This document shows positions 36,090-44,626 of a stretch of 64,000 nucleotides of DNA, piece by piece. A program made the translations under genes and the position numbers. This stretch comes from Pedobacter sp. W3I1. Lineage in GTDB: Bacteria > Bacteroidota > Bacteroidia > Sphingobacteriales > Sphingobacteriaceae. Below the pieces are notes generated by a model, which worked only from the letters and a program-made list of their open reading frames with translations, was not told the DNA's origin and made no database searches. Position 1 is the first letter of the stretch, and every line of letters starts with the position of its first letter. The stretch is from positions 1,364,001 through 1,428,000 of the forward strand of contig NZ_JAUSXN010000001.1 of assembly GCF_030816015.1 (NCBI RefSeq), read 5' to 3'.

Positions 36090-37985
36090 ATGCAAATTAC
36101 ATCTTTTAAGCAATACGAAGAAGATTATAAGAAAAGCGTAGAAAACCCTGAGCAGTTTTGGGGCGAAGTAGCGCAGAACTTTCAATGGCGCAAGCCGTGG
36201 TTCAAGGTACTCTCCTGGAACTTTAAGGAACCAAATATTAAGTGGTTTGAAGGTGCAAAGCTTAACATCACCGAAAATTGTTTAGATCGGCACTTAGCTA
36301 CCAATGGAGATAAACCAGCTATTGTTTGGGAACCTAATAACCCTGAAGAAGAAAGTGTTACTTATACTTATAAAATGTTGCACGAACGCGTTTGTCGTTT
36401 TGCTAACGTTTTAAAACGTAATGGCGCTAAAAAAGGCGACCGTATTTGTATTTATATGCCAATGGTGCCCGAACTGGCTATTGCTGTTTTAGCCTGCGCC
36501 AGAATTGGTGCCGTTCACTCGGTTATTTTTGGTGGATTTTCTGCTAAATCTATCGCCGACCGGATTAACGATTCGCAGTGTAAAGTAGTTATTACTGCCG
36601 ATGGTTCTTATCGTGGTAATAAACAGATTCCTTTAAAAGATGTAATTGATGATGCGTTAATCGGCTGCCCAACTGTAGAAAAATGTATCGTGTTAACCCA
36701 TATCCGTACGCCTGTTTCGATGTTAAAAGGTAGAGATGTATGGTGGGAAGATGAGGTTAAACACGTAAATGATATTTGCGAAGCGGAAGAAATGGATGCT
36801 GAAGATATGCTGTTCATTCTCTATACATCTGGCTCTACCGGTAAACCTAAAGGCGTGGTGCATACCTGTGGCGGTTATATGGTTTATGCAGGTTACACCT
36901 TCTCTAACGTGTTTAATTATCAGCCTGGTGAGGTTTATTTCTGTACTGCTGATATTGGCTGGATTACCGGCCACTCTTATATTGTTTATGGGCCGCTTTC
37001 GCAAGGTGCAACGTCTGTACTTTTCGAAGGGATTCCAACTTATCCAAGTCCATCTCGCTTTTGGGATATTGTAGAAAAACATAAAGTAAATACCTTATAT
37101 ACCGCGCCTACGGCTATCCGCTCTTTAATGAGTTATGGCGAAGATCCACTTAACGGTAAAGATTTAAGCTCAATCCGCGTTTTAGGCTCGGTAGGAGAGC
37201 CCATTAACGAAGAAGCATGGCATTGGTTCGATGAGAAAATCGGTCATGGCAAAGCACCTATTGTTGATACCTGGTGGCAAACGGAAACCGGGGGGATTAT
37301 GATTTCGCCTATTGCGACAGTAACACCAACCAAACCGAGTTTTGCTACCCTGCCTTTGCCAGGTATTCAGCCGATTTTGGTAGACGAAAATGGTAATGAA
37401 ATTGAAGGAAATGGGGTGATGGGAAATCTTTGTATTAAATTTCCCTGGCCGGGAATGTTGCGTACTACTTATGGCGACCACGAGCGTTGCAAACAGACTT
37501 ATTTCTCTACTTACGAGAATTTATATTTTACGGGCGATGGTTGTTTGCGTAATGAAGATGGTTATTATCGAATCACAGGTCGTGTTGATGATGTATTAAA
37601 TGTATCAGGACATAGAATTGGTACCGCTGAGGTAGAAAATGCCATTAATATGCATGCTGGCGTGGTAGAAAGTGCTGTTGTGGGTTATCCGCACGATGTA
37701 AAAGGGCAGGGCATTTATGCTTTTGTTATTTATCCTGAAATGCATGGAGAAGCAGAATTATCTAAAAAAGATATTTTACAAACGGTTACCCGTGTAATTG
37801 GTGCGATAGCAAAGCCTGATAAAATATTATTTGTTTCAGGCTTACCAAAAACACGTTCGGGCAAAATTATGCGTCGGATTCTACGTAAGATTGCTGAAGG
37901 GGAAACCAGTAATTTAGGTGATACTTCTACGCTGCTTGATCCGGGAGTTGTAGAAGAAATTATAGCAGCAGCGAAAAAGCTTTAA
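36090..37985 (+). CDS. acs: Acetyl-CoA synthetase (AMP-forming)
   Basis: The 631-residue protein has the length of Acs and carries the adenylate-forming motifs YTSGSTGKPKGVVHT, WWQTETGG, YFTGDGC and RITGRVDDVLNVSGHRIGTAEVE. The C-terminal KTRSGKIMRRILRKI contains the Lys whose acetylation controls Acs in other bacteria. It converts acetate, ATP and CoA to acetyl-CoA, AMP and PPi in the cytoplasm. Single gene, divergent from rpmB, with a palindrome in its upstream region and a terminator hairpin shared with the convergent SusD gene. Confidence 0.96.
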   Translation: MQITSFKQYEEDYKKSVENPEQFWGEVAQNFQWRKPWFKVLSWNFKEPNIKWFEGAKLNITENCLDRHLATNGDKPAIVWEPNNPEEESVTYTYKMLHERVCRFANVLKRNGAKKGDRICIYMPMVPELAIAVLACARIGAVHSVIFGGFSAKSIADRINDSQCKVVITADGSYRGNKQIPLKDVIDDALIGCPTVEKCIVLTHIRTPVSMLKGRDVWWEDEVKHVNDICEAEEMDAEDMLFILYTSGSTGKPKGVVHTCGGYMVYAGYTFSNVFNYQPGEVYFCTADIGWITGHSYIVYGPLSQGATSVLFEGIPTYPSPSRFWDIVEKHKVNTLYTAPTAIRSLMSYGEDPLNGKDLSSIRVLGSVGEPINEEAWHWFDEKIGHGKAPIVDTWWQTETGGIMISPIATVTPTKPSFATLPLPGIQPILVDENGNEIEGNGVMGNLCIKFPWPGMLRTTYGDHERCKQTYFSTYENLYFTGDGCLRNEDGYYRITGRVDDVLNVSGHRIGTAEVENAINMHAGVVESAVVGYPHDVKGQGIYAFVIYPEMHGEAELSKKDILQTVTRVIGAIAKPDKILFVSGLPKTRSGKIMRRILRKIAEGETSNLGDTSTLLDPGVVEEIIAAAKKL

Positions 37986-38000
37986 TCATAGTTTTAAAGA

Positions 38001-38038
38001 AACAGAAATGGCCCCGAAATTCTCAGGCCATTTCTGTT
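38001..38038. terminator. Hairpin between convergent acs and susD genes
   Basis: AACAGAAATGGCC and GGCCATTTCTGTT form a 13-bp perfect stem with a 12-base loop. T-rich flanks are weak on the plus side and partial on the minus side (TTCTTT), so it may work in both directions with limited strength. Confidence 0.7.
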
Positions 38039-38052
38039 ATAATGCTACATTT

Positions 38053-39432
38053 CTAGTAACCTGGGTTTTGAACTAAGTTTTTGTTGGCGTCAATTTCACG
38101 TTGTGGAATTGGGAATACTAATCTGGTAGAGTTCCAGGGTAGGCTACCAATATTGGTTTGAGTTCTTTTCGCGTCATGTAATGAAAAGCCTTCAAAAGCA
38201 AATTCTAGTTTTCTTTCATTAAGGATATTTGCCAGGGTAGCAGTTAGTGTTGTTAAGCCAGCCCTGCTTCTAACAGTGGCTAAATCTTGCAATGGTGTTA
38301 CGCCTCCAATAGGAGCAGCCGGAGCTAAGCGGACATTACATTCTGCCCTGATTAGATACATTTCTGCCAATCTGATTACAGGTACATTCCCAAATTGATT
38401 TCCAAATTTGGCCGTAAACATATCGTCATCGTCATAAAAAGCATTAATCCTGTCGTCATCTGTACTATAAGTTGCATCAATCCAATCTTGTGATATCACG
38501 GCATCTCCACGGCCACCAAATGTTGATGAACCATAAAACTCATTAAAACCATTAAACCCGGTTAAAGTTGTTACCTGTATGGCAAAAACATCTTCAGTAG
38601 AATTGTCTCCAGGTTTTGCGGGTCTTCCACTTTCTGGCATTTTAGGAAAAGCATCAAGGTATGTACCTGTTAGTTGATAATTTCCAGAAGCAATCACCCG
38701 GTTTGCAGCTGTTCCGGCCGCGCTATAATTACCCATTTGTAAATAAAGTCTCGCTAGCATTGCAGCTGCTGCAGATTTAGTTGCGAAAAAACCATTAGTG
38801 GCCGGAAGTTTAGCTTCTGCATCCGTTAAATCAGTTATAGCTTGATTGTAAACAGCGGCTACAGTGGCCCTACTTACATAATTTGCTTCGCTTATGAGAT
38901 TAGTTGGTGTTAATACTATAGGTACACCCAAATTTGTAGTTGGAGAGCCATCATTATAGGCTTTCCCAAATAATCTAACCAATTCAAAATATGCCGCGCC
39001 CCTAATAAATTTGGCTTCTCCTTCAACTCTGGTTTTTTTAGCTGCCTCTACTTTATCAAGGGCAGCAATTACGTTATTGGCATCATTAATTGCGGTATAT
39101 CCTGATGCCCAAACGTTATCGACAAAAGTATTTGTTTTTAGTAACGATTTGTTGATTGCCTGGGTTAGCTCCTCATAGGTGCCGAACCATTCAATGGCAT
39201 CGGTATTTGCTAAGAAATCAGTCATTAAAAACGGACGGCCACCAAAAAAATTACGGCTACCGAGATCTGAGTATGCACCAACTAAGGCTCCTTCAACATC
39301 CTTTGAGGTGAGTAAAGCATTCTTTTGCTCAATGGTATCAACAGGATTTATATCGAGTGCTTTCTTGCAGGATGATAAAGCCATCAAAAACATGCAAGTA
39401 AATATGATATTATTTATATATGTCTTTTTCAT
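38053..39432 (-). CDS. SusD/RagB-like nutrient-binding outer-membrane lipoprotein
   Basis: The 459-residue protein has a lipoprotein signal (MALSSCKKALD, Cys at about residue 22) and a SusD-like helical fold with TPR-like repeats (GEAKFIRGAAYFELVRLFG, AAAAMLARLYLQMGNY). The C-terminal part has RLAEMYLIRAECNVR, ERKLEFAFEGFSLHDAKRT and the terminal FPIPQREIDANKNLVQNPGY, typical of the family. It binds oligosaccharide or another ligand at the cell surface for the adjacent SusC, which lies upstream with a 16-base gap. No glycoside hydrolase gene is adjacent in the same direction, so the substrate is not indicated. Confidence 0.93.
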   Translation of the reverse strand: MKKTYINNIIFTCMFLMALSSCKKALDINPVDTIEQKNALLTSKDVEGALVGAYSDLGSRNFFGGRPFLMTDFLANTDAIEWFGTYEELTQAINKSLLKTNTFVDNVWASGYTAINDANNVIAALDKVEAAKKTRVEGEAKFIRGAAYFELVRLFGKAYNDGSPTTNLGVPIVLTPTNLISEANYVSRATVAAVYNQAITDLTDAEAKLPATNGFFATKSAAAAMLARLYLQMGNYSAAGTAANRVIASGNYQLTGTYLDAFPKMPESGRPAKPGDNSTEDVFAIQVTTLTGFNGFNEFYGSSTFGGRGDAVISQDWIDATYSTDDDRINAFYDDDDMFTAKFGNQFGNVPVIRLAEMYLIRAECNVRLAPAAPIGGVTPLQDLATVRSRAGLTTLTATLANILNERKLEFAFEGFSLHDAKRTQTNIGSLPWNSTRLVFPIPQREIDANKNLVQNPGY

Positions 39433-39448
39433 TTTGATTCTTTTTTAA

Positions 39449-42400
39449 TTATAGGCCAATGTTAATACCAAATGAAATTACACGTGGTTGTGGTGCTGAA
39501 TAAAAATCTACCCCTTGATTAATGTTTGTTGACTGATAATCGGCATTAACCTCCGGATCCCAGCCTTTATAACCAGTTATGGTAAGCAGATTCTGAGCCG
39601 TAGCATATAACCTTAATTTGCTTAATTTAATTTTAGTTAATACTGAAGTGGGAAAAGTATAACCAAGTGTTAAGGTTTTTAGTCTGACATAAGAACCATC
39701 AGATAAATACCTGGTCGAGTTTCCGATTCCGTTACCGGCAAACAAACGGGGCTCTGGAACAGATGTAATATCACCCGGTTTATCCCAATAGGTCATTTGA
39801 TCTGCAGTTTGATTATCATAACCATTTGAAGCATTAGCACTCATGTATTGACCGCCGGCATTAAAAATTTTATTGCCCTTTACGCCTTGAAAAAATATAC
39901 CTAAATCAAAATTCTTGTACGAAAAAGTGTTGTTTAAACCGAACGTATATTTAGGATTAGGGTTTCCAGCAAATATTCTTTGTGCCTGATTAATATCTGT
40001 TGTGGTTGATCTATTTACATTACCCGAAGCATCGGTAGTGTTGAGGTAATAAAGCGCATCTCCATTTGCCGGATTTACGCCTGCGTATTCTGGTATATAA
40101 AATACACCGATTGGTTGACCTGAAATGGCTGCATTTATTTCATTACTGTTTAAAATCTGTCCACCTAAATTGGTGATTTTATTGTTGTTAACTGCCCCAG
40201 TTATGGCAGTTGACCATTTGAAAGCGCCTACGAAATTTTCGGTGTTAATGCCTAATTCGAAACCTGTATTTTTTAAGGAGCCTAAATTTTGAGTTTTGGT
40301 AGAGAAACCTGTTGTTTGTGGAACAGGCACATCCAATAATAAATCGGTGGTATTCTTTTGGTAGAAATCAAAAACTCCTGTAATTCTATTCTTTAAGATA
40401 CCAAAGTCTAAGCCTATATCAAGCTGTTTGGTTTTTTCCCAGGTTAAATCGGGGTTGGCAATTCGTGAAGGTACTTGCCCAGGCAAACCACCATATGCCC
40501 CTGTTCCAGCGAATAAACCACGGGCAGAATAATTACCAATTTCCGCATTACCTGTTAAACCATAACTTGCCCTAAATTTTAATAAACTGATGGTTTCACT
40601 TTGTTTTAAGAAATCTTCTTCAGAAGCAATCCAGGCCAATGAACCTGCGGGGAAATACCCATATCTATTATTTGCCCCAAAACGTGATGAACCATCAGCC
40701 CTTACACTAAAGCCCACCAAATAACGGTCGTTGTATTTATAATTAGCTCTAAAAAAATAAGATAAAAAGCTAAATGCACCTTCATTGCTGGTTGCAATCA
40801 CCTTTGTTGCAGCAGAACCCAGTTTAATATAAGAATCACTAGGGAAATCCTGCCCTTCGATGGTACTATATTTTGTAGTTGATTTCTGATAACTCGTGCC
40901 CAAAATAAGATCAAAAGCACTCTTTCCAACGGTTGTATTATAACTAAAGAAATTATTGGTATTGGCATTAATTACAAAGGTTGAAATATTTTGCCCATAG
41001 CCATTTGAGGTACCTGTATTCCTAAAGGTTAATGAACCATAATAACTTTCTTCGTTTTGATTTAAGTTATCAATAGAAAAATCAGTACTGAACTTTAATC
41101 CTTTAGCAATGTTGATATTCGCAAAAGCTTTACCAATTGTTCTGTAGACTGTTGCTTTGTAAAAAGCATTGTCAACGCTGATAAATGGATTGTAATATAC
41201 TGGATAGTTTGACGCTGCGCCTGGTAAGGTCCCGCTAATTAAACCCGATCTGGGATCGATAAACGGAGTGATAGGTGAGAGTGCAACAGATTGTAACGGA
41301 CTTGAAAAAGCATTATCATTTGATAACCTGTTATTAATGCTATTTGAGAAATTAAGATTAACGCCAACTTCTAAAAAATCAGTTACTTTATTGGTCAGGT
41401 TTAATCTACCGCTATAACGTTTGTAACTGTTTCCAATTACAATTCCGTTTTGATCCAATGCCTGGCCGCCAATATAAAATTTTGTCTTTTCATTTCCTCC
41501 TGTTAAATTCAGGTCGTACTGCTGTGTAACCGGGTTATCCTGAAAGGACGCAGCTTCCCAGTTAGAATTTACCTTATAAGTTTGATAATCGCTATTGCCA
41601 GCCGAATACCGGTTTAAACGCGCTTCTACACTTGCGCTATAGTCATCTAGCGCTTCTTGCAGGGTTGCATAATCTCCATTAAGGAAATCCTGATTCGCCT
41701 GGCCTTGCCCAGCTCTTCGCTCTATTTGAACATATTGCTCTGCGTTTAAAAAATCCCTATGGTTAGAAGGTGAGCTTATTCCACCCAGCGCATTAAACTG
41801 AATTAGTGTTTTGCCTACCTTACCTTGTTTTGTGGTGATTAAAACCACACCGTTTGAAGCCCTTGCCCCATAAATTGCCGATGCTGATGCATCCTTTAAT
41901 ACTTCTATGGATTCGATATCATTAGTGTTTATATCTGCTAAAGCACTGGTTGGTGCAGTGGTGCTAGAAAAATCTCCTGAGGTAATTGGGATTCCATCAA
42001 CGATGTAAAGTGGCTCGCTACCTGCAGTTACTGATGCAGCGCCCCTTACCCTAACCGTTATGCCTTGACCCAGCTTTCCATTTTGCGCTGCAATCTGTAC
42101 ACCAGCTGCTTTTCCTTGTAAGGCTTGTTCGAAACTTGTTACCGGCAGGTTCTCCAGATCCTTCGATTTAACAGAAGCTACAGATCCTGTTACATCACGT
42201 TTGTTCTGTGTTCCATAACCCACCACAACCACATCAGATAAGGTGTTATTTTCCTCCTCCAGATTTACATTGATGGTTTGTCCGCTAATGGGTACTTCTT
42301 TTGTTTTGAAGCCGATAAAACTAAAAACGAGTGTTTTGGCGTCTTCCGAAACCGTTAATTTAAAAGCTCCGGTGGCATCGCTCTGCGTACCGGTTGATGG

Positions 42401-42538
42401 TGAGTCTTTTACAAATACGCTGACGCCAGGAATTGGTCCTGAGGCTGACGTCACTTTCCCGGTAATTACTTTGCCTTGTGCGAAAGCAAACGAAATTACA
42501 CTAAGAGATAAAATCATACATAAGAGTAGTTTTTTCAT
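39449..42538 (-). CDS. SusC/RagA-like TonB-dependent outer-membrane transporter
   Basis: The first possible start is TTG at 42541; the ATG at 42538 directly follows and is preferred (1029 residues). After the signal peptide (ending FAQG) comes a carboxypeptidase-regulatory-like domain (GKVTSASGPIPGVSVFVK, 25-100), then the plug with SDVVVVGYGTQNKRDVTGSVASV and the beta barrel, ending VISFGINIGL. It imports a substrate captured by the SusD partner, energised by TonB. The pair is in the usual susC-susD order. I saw no anti-sigma factor or hybrid two-component system next to it. Confidence 0.94.
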   Translation of the reverse strand: MKKLLLCMILSLSVISFAFAQGKVITGKVTSASGPIPGVSVFVKDSPSTGTQSDATGAFKLTVSEDAKTLVFSFIGFKTKEVPISGQTINVNLEEENNTLSDVVVVGYGTQNKRDVTGSVASVKSKDLENLPVTSFEQALQGKAAGVQIAAQNGKLGQGITVRVRGAASVTAGSEPLYIVDGIPITSGDFSSTTAPTSALADINTNDIESIEVLKDASASAIYGARASNGVVLITTKQGKVGKTLIQFNALGGISSPSNHRDFLNAEQYVQIERRAGQGQANQDFLNGDYATLQEALDDYSASVEARLNRYSAGNSDYQTYKVNSNWEAASFQDNPVTQQYDLNLTGGNEKTKFYIGGQALDQNGIVIGNSYKRYSGRLNLTNKVTDFLEVGVNLNFSNSINNRLSNDNAFSSPLQSVALSPITPFIDPRSGLISGTLPGAASNYPVYYNPFISVDNAFYKATVYRTIGKAFANINIAKGLKFSTDFSIDNLNQNEESYYGSLTFRNTGTSNGYGQNISTFVINANTNNFFSYNTTVGKSAFDLILGTSYQKSTTKYSTIEGQDFPSDSYIKLGSAATKVIATSNEGAFSFLSYFFRANYKYNDRYLVGFSVRADGSSRFGANNRYGYFPAGSLAWIASEEDFLKQSETISLLKFRASYGLTGNAEIGNYSARGLFAGTGAYGGLPGQVPSRIANPDLTWEKTKQLDIGLDFGILKNRITGVFDFYQKNTTDLLLDVPVPQTTGFSTKTQNLGSLKNTGFELGINTENFVGAFKWSTAITGAVNNNKITNLGGQILNSNEINAAISGQPIGVFYIPEYAGVNPANGDALYYLNTTDASGNVNRSTTTDINQAQRIFAGNPNPKYTFGLNNTFSYKNFDLGIFFQGVKGNKIFNAGGQYMSANASNGYDNQTADQMTYWDKPGDITSVPEPRLFAGNGIGNSTRYLSDGSYVRLKTLTLGYTFPTSVLTKIKLSKLRLYATAQNLLTITGYKGWDPEVNADYQSTNINQGVDFYSAPQPRVISFGINIGL

Positions 42539-42738
42539 CAAATTGTTAGTTTAGTTAATGATGTTTGATAATTGATAGAAATGATACTCTTAATGTAACT
42601 AAAAATAAGTAGAAAACCTTGCGGATTAAGATAAAATAAGGCCGTTGTTTGGTTTAATGCACTCAAATGAAAACAAAAGGTGGCAAAATCTGTTCATAGA
42701 TTTAGAAGTTACTTTTTTTAAATCAAAAAAATACGAAC

Positions 42739-42924
42739 ATGGATAAGTTAGAATTAAAAGGAAAGTGGAATGAAATAAAAGGAAAGGTTAAACAAGCTTA
42801 TGGTGATTTAACTGACGATGATTTAAAACATGAAGAAGGTCAAGACGATGAATTGTTGGGGAAACTGCAACAAAAAACAGGAAAAGGAAGAGATGAACTT
42901 GTGAAGTGGATAAACTCATTATAA
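42739..42924 (+). CDS. CsbD family stress protein
   Basis: The 61-residue protein ([22 protein letters not shown], then [32 protein letters not shown]) is a typical CsbD-like protein, small, charged and helical, associated with general stress in other bacteria; the molecular role is unknown. It has its own terminator 17 bases downstream and a 200-base upstream region shared with the divergent susC. Confidence 0.92.
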   Translation: MDKLELKGKWNEIKGKVKQAYGDLTDDDLKHEEGQDDELLGKLQQKTGKGRDELVKWINSL

Positions 42925-42940
42925 TATCAATTCAATAATA

Positions 42941-42972
42941 AAACAGGCGGTCAATCTTTGGTCGCCTGTTTG
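42941..42972 (+). terminator. Rho-independent terminator after csbD-like gene
   Basis: AAACAGGCG and CGCCTGTTT pair across a 13-base loop; the T-run is short. Confidence 0.8.
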
Positions 42973-42988
42973 CTTTAAAAATATTTTT

Positions 42989-44041
42989 ATGGCCGATATT
43001 GCTCAACGGTTTCATCAAAACCCGATATTATCTCCAAAAGATCTGCTACCCAGTAGGAAAGGCCTGGAGATCGTTTGTTTACTAAACCCCGGCGTTTTTA
43101 AGTTTGAAGGAAAAATATGGCTACTGATCCGTGTAGCCGAAAGGCCTGAACAAATGGAAGGTATAATCTCTTTTCCTATTTTAAAGAAACACGGAATAGA
43201 AATTCTAGCGGTTGAAGAAAATGACCCATATTTAAATGCAACCGATCCAAGGATAATTAATTACAAAGGTGCCGATTACTTAACCACACTTTCTCATTTA
43301 AGATTGGTTTGTAGCGATGATGGCATTCATTTTTATCAGCCAGAAGGTCACCCTTTACTTCAGGGAGAAGGCAATGATGAAACGTTTGGAATAGAAGATT
43401 GCCGCGTATCTTTAATTGGCGATACCTATTATTTAACTTATACTGCCGTTTCTGAGCATGGCGTTGGTGTGGGGCTGCGGACTACAAAAGACTGGAAAAA
43501 CTTCCGGCGTTATGGCATGATTATCCCACCCCATAATAAAGACTGCGCGATATTTGAAGAATGCATTAACGGTAAATTTTATGCTTTGCATCGCCCTAGC
43601 AGTGTAGCTTTGGGTGGTAATTATATCTGGCTGGCCGAATCTCCCGACGGAATCCATTGGGGCAAACACAGGTGTATTATTAAAACCAGATCTAACCTCT
43701 GGGATAGTGCCCGTGTGGGCGCCGGTGCAGCACCCATAAAAACCGCAGAAGGATGGCTCGAAATATATCACGGCGCAAATGAAAAACATCAATATTGTTT
43801 AGGCGCATTTCTAATGGATTTAAATAATCCAGGTGAAGTATTGGCCAGAACCGAAGAACCGATTATGGTACCAGCAGCAGATTACGAACTGCATGGTTTC
43901 TTTGGCGAGGTTGTGTTTACAAACGGTCACATCGTTAACGGTGATGAACTAACCATTTACTATGGAGCGGCTGATGAATTTGTTTGTGGGGCTAAATTTT
44001 CGATAAAGGAGATTTTGGAGGCACTGGTTTTTTACCACTAA
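42989..44041 (+). CDS. GH130-like glycosidase / beta-mannoside phosphorylase family protein
   Basis: The 350-residue cytoplasmic protein belongs to the five-bladed propeller group of GH130 and relatives (DUF377): NPGVFKFEGKIWLLIRVAER, DPRIINYKGADYLT, FGIEDCRVSLIGDTYYLTYTA, DCAIFEECINGKFYALHRP, WDSARVGAGAAPIKTAEGWLEIYHGA and YYGAADEFVCGA. The Asp in IEDCR is in the position of the catalytic residue of characterised members. The reaction may be phosphorolysis of beta-mannosides, producing mannose-1-phosphate. The subfamily cannot be assigned from sequence alone. It lies 64 bases downstream of the CsbD gene but behind a terminator. Confidence 0.85.
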   Translation: MADIAQRFHQNPILSPKDLLPSRKGLEIVCLLNPGVFKFEGKIWLLIRVAERPEQMEGIISFPILKKHGIEILAVEENDPYLNATDPRIINYKGADYLTTLSHLRLVCSDDGIHFYQPEGHPLLQGEGNDETFGIEDCRVSLIGDTYYLTYTAVSEHGVGVGLRTTKDWKNFRRYGMIIPPHNKDCAIFEECINGKFYALHRPSSVALGGNYIWLAESPDGIHWGKHRCIIKTRSNLWDSARVGAGAAPIKTAEGWLEIYHGANEKHQYCLGAFLMDLNNPGEVLARTEEPIMVPAADYELHGFFGEVVFTNGHIVNGDELTIYYGAADEFVCGAKFSIKEILEALVFYH

Positions 44042-44530
44042 AACATGAAGGCACAGTTTTTTGTATCGTGCAACCAATGAACTAATGATTAATGAACTTT
44101 ATTGCCACAGAAGCACGGATGAGCACGGAATTTTATTGTTTTACTTTTTTTTACCAAGATACGAAGTTCGTTTTTCTATAATTTGTAACTAATGAATCAA
44201 TGAATTTTTAGCTAGGCTGGGTGGTATTTTTATACGCATTACAGCCCTAAATAGTACCACAAAATTTCGTTTTTAAACCGGATTGAAGGGGAGATCCTTT
44301 TTTGCGGCCAAGTGCGTGGGTATTGGGCAAAAAAGATCGCATCGAAAAGCCGGAAGAAACACTTAATAAAACTTTCGGGACCCTGCTTTTCCAATCCAGG
44401 GTAGGATTAAGAACCTGCAGTTCAATGATCTGGAAAACATTTTAAGTTTGGTGTTTAGCGGTTAGCGTCTGGCGTTTAGTTAACTGGTTTAAACAATTAA
44501 CCCTTTAGACATTGAACTAAGCAACTAAAT
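44042..44530. other. Intergenic region with fragments of dispersed repeats
   Basis: There is no gene in about 490 bases. The first part (44042-44210) holds ATGAACTAATGATTAATGAAC-like words and CCACAGAAGCACGGATGAGC, both common short Pedobacter-type intergenic phrases. The second (about 44234-44420) contains a block with AAAAAAGATCGCATCGAAAAG and GGGAGATCCTTTTTTGCGG, whose layout resembles the second core of the 18-19 kb repeat (AAAGATAGTAGCGGAAAG). I take it as a diverged relative of the same element class, which is an inference. Confidence 0.5.
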
Positions 44531-44562
44531 AAAAAAGCGATTCCCGTTTTTCGGGAATCGCT
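44531..44562 (-). terminator. Rho-independent terminator after the M16 protease gene
   Basis: AAGCGATTCCCG and CGGGAATCGCTT form a 12-bp perfect stem with a tetra- to pentaloop, followed on the minus strand by TTTTTTATTT. Confidence 0.92.
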
Positions 44563-44626
44563 TGTAAGTATTTAATCTAAAGCTTTGGGCTTACCTTAAA
44601 CCCTCTGCCTTTTACCTTCCACCTTT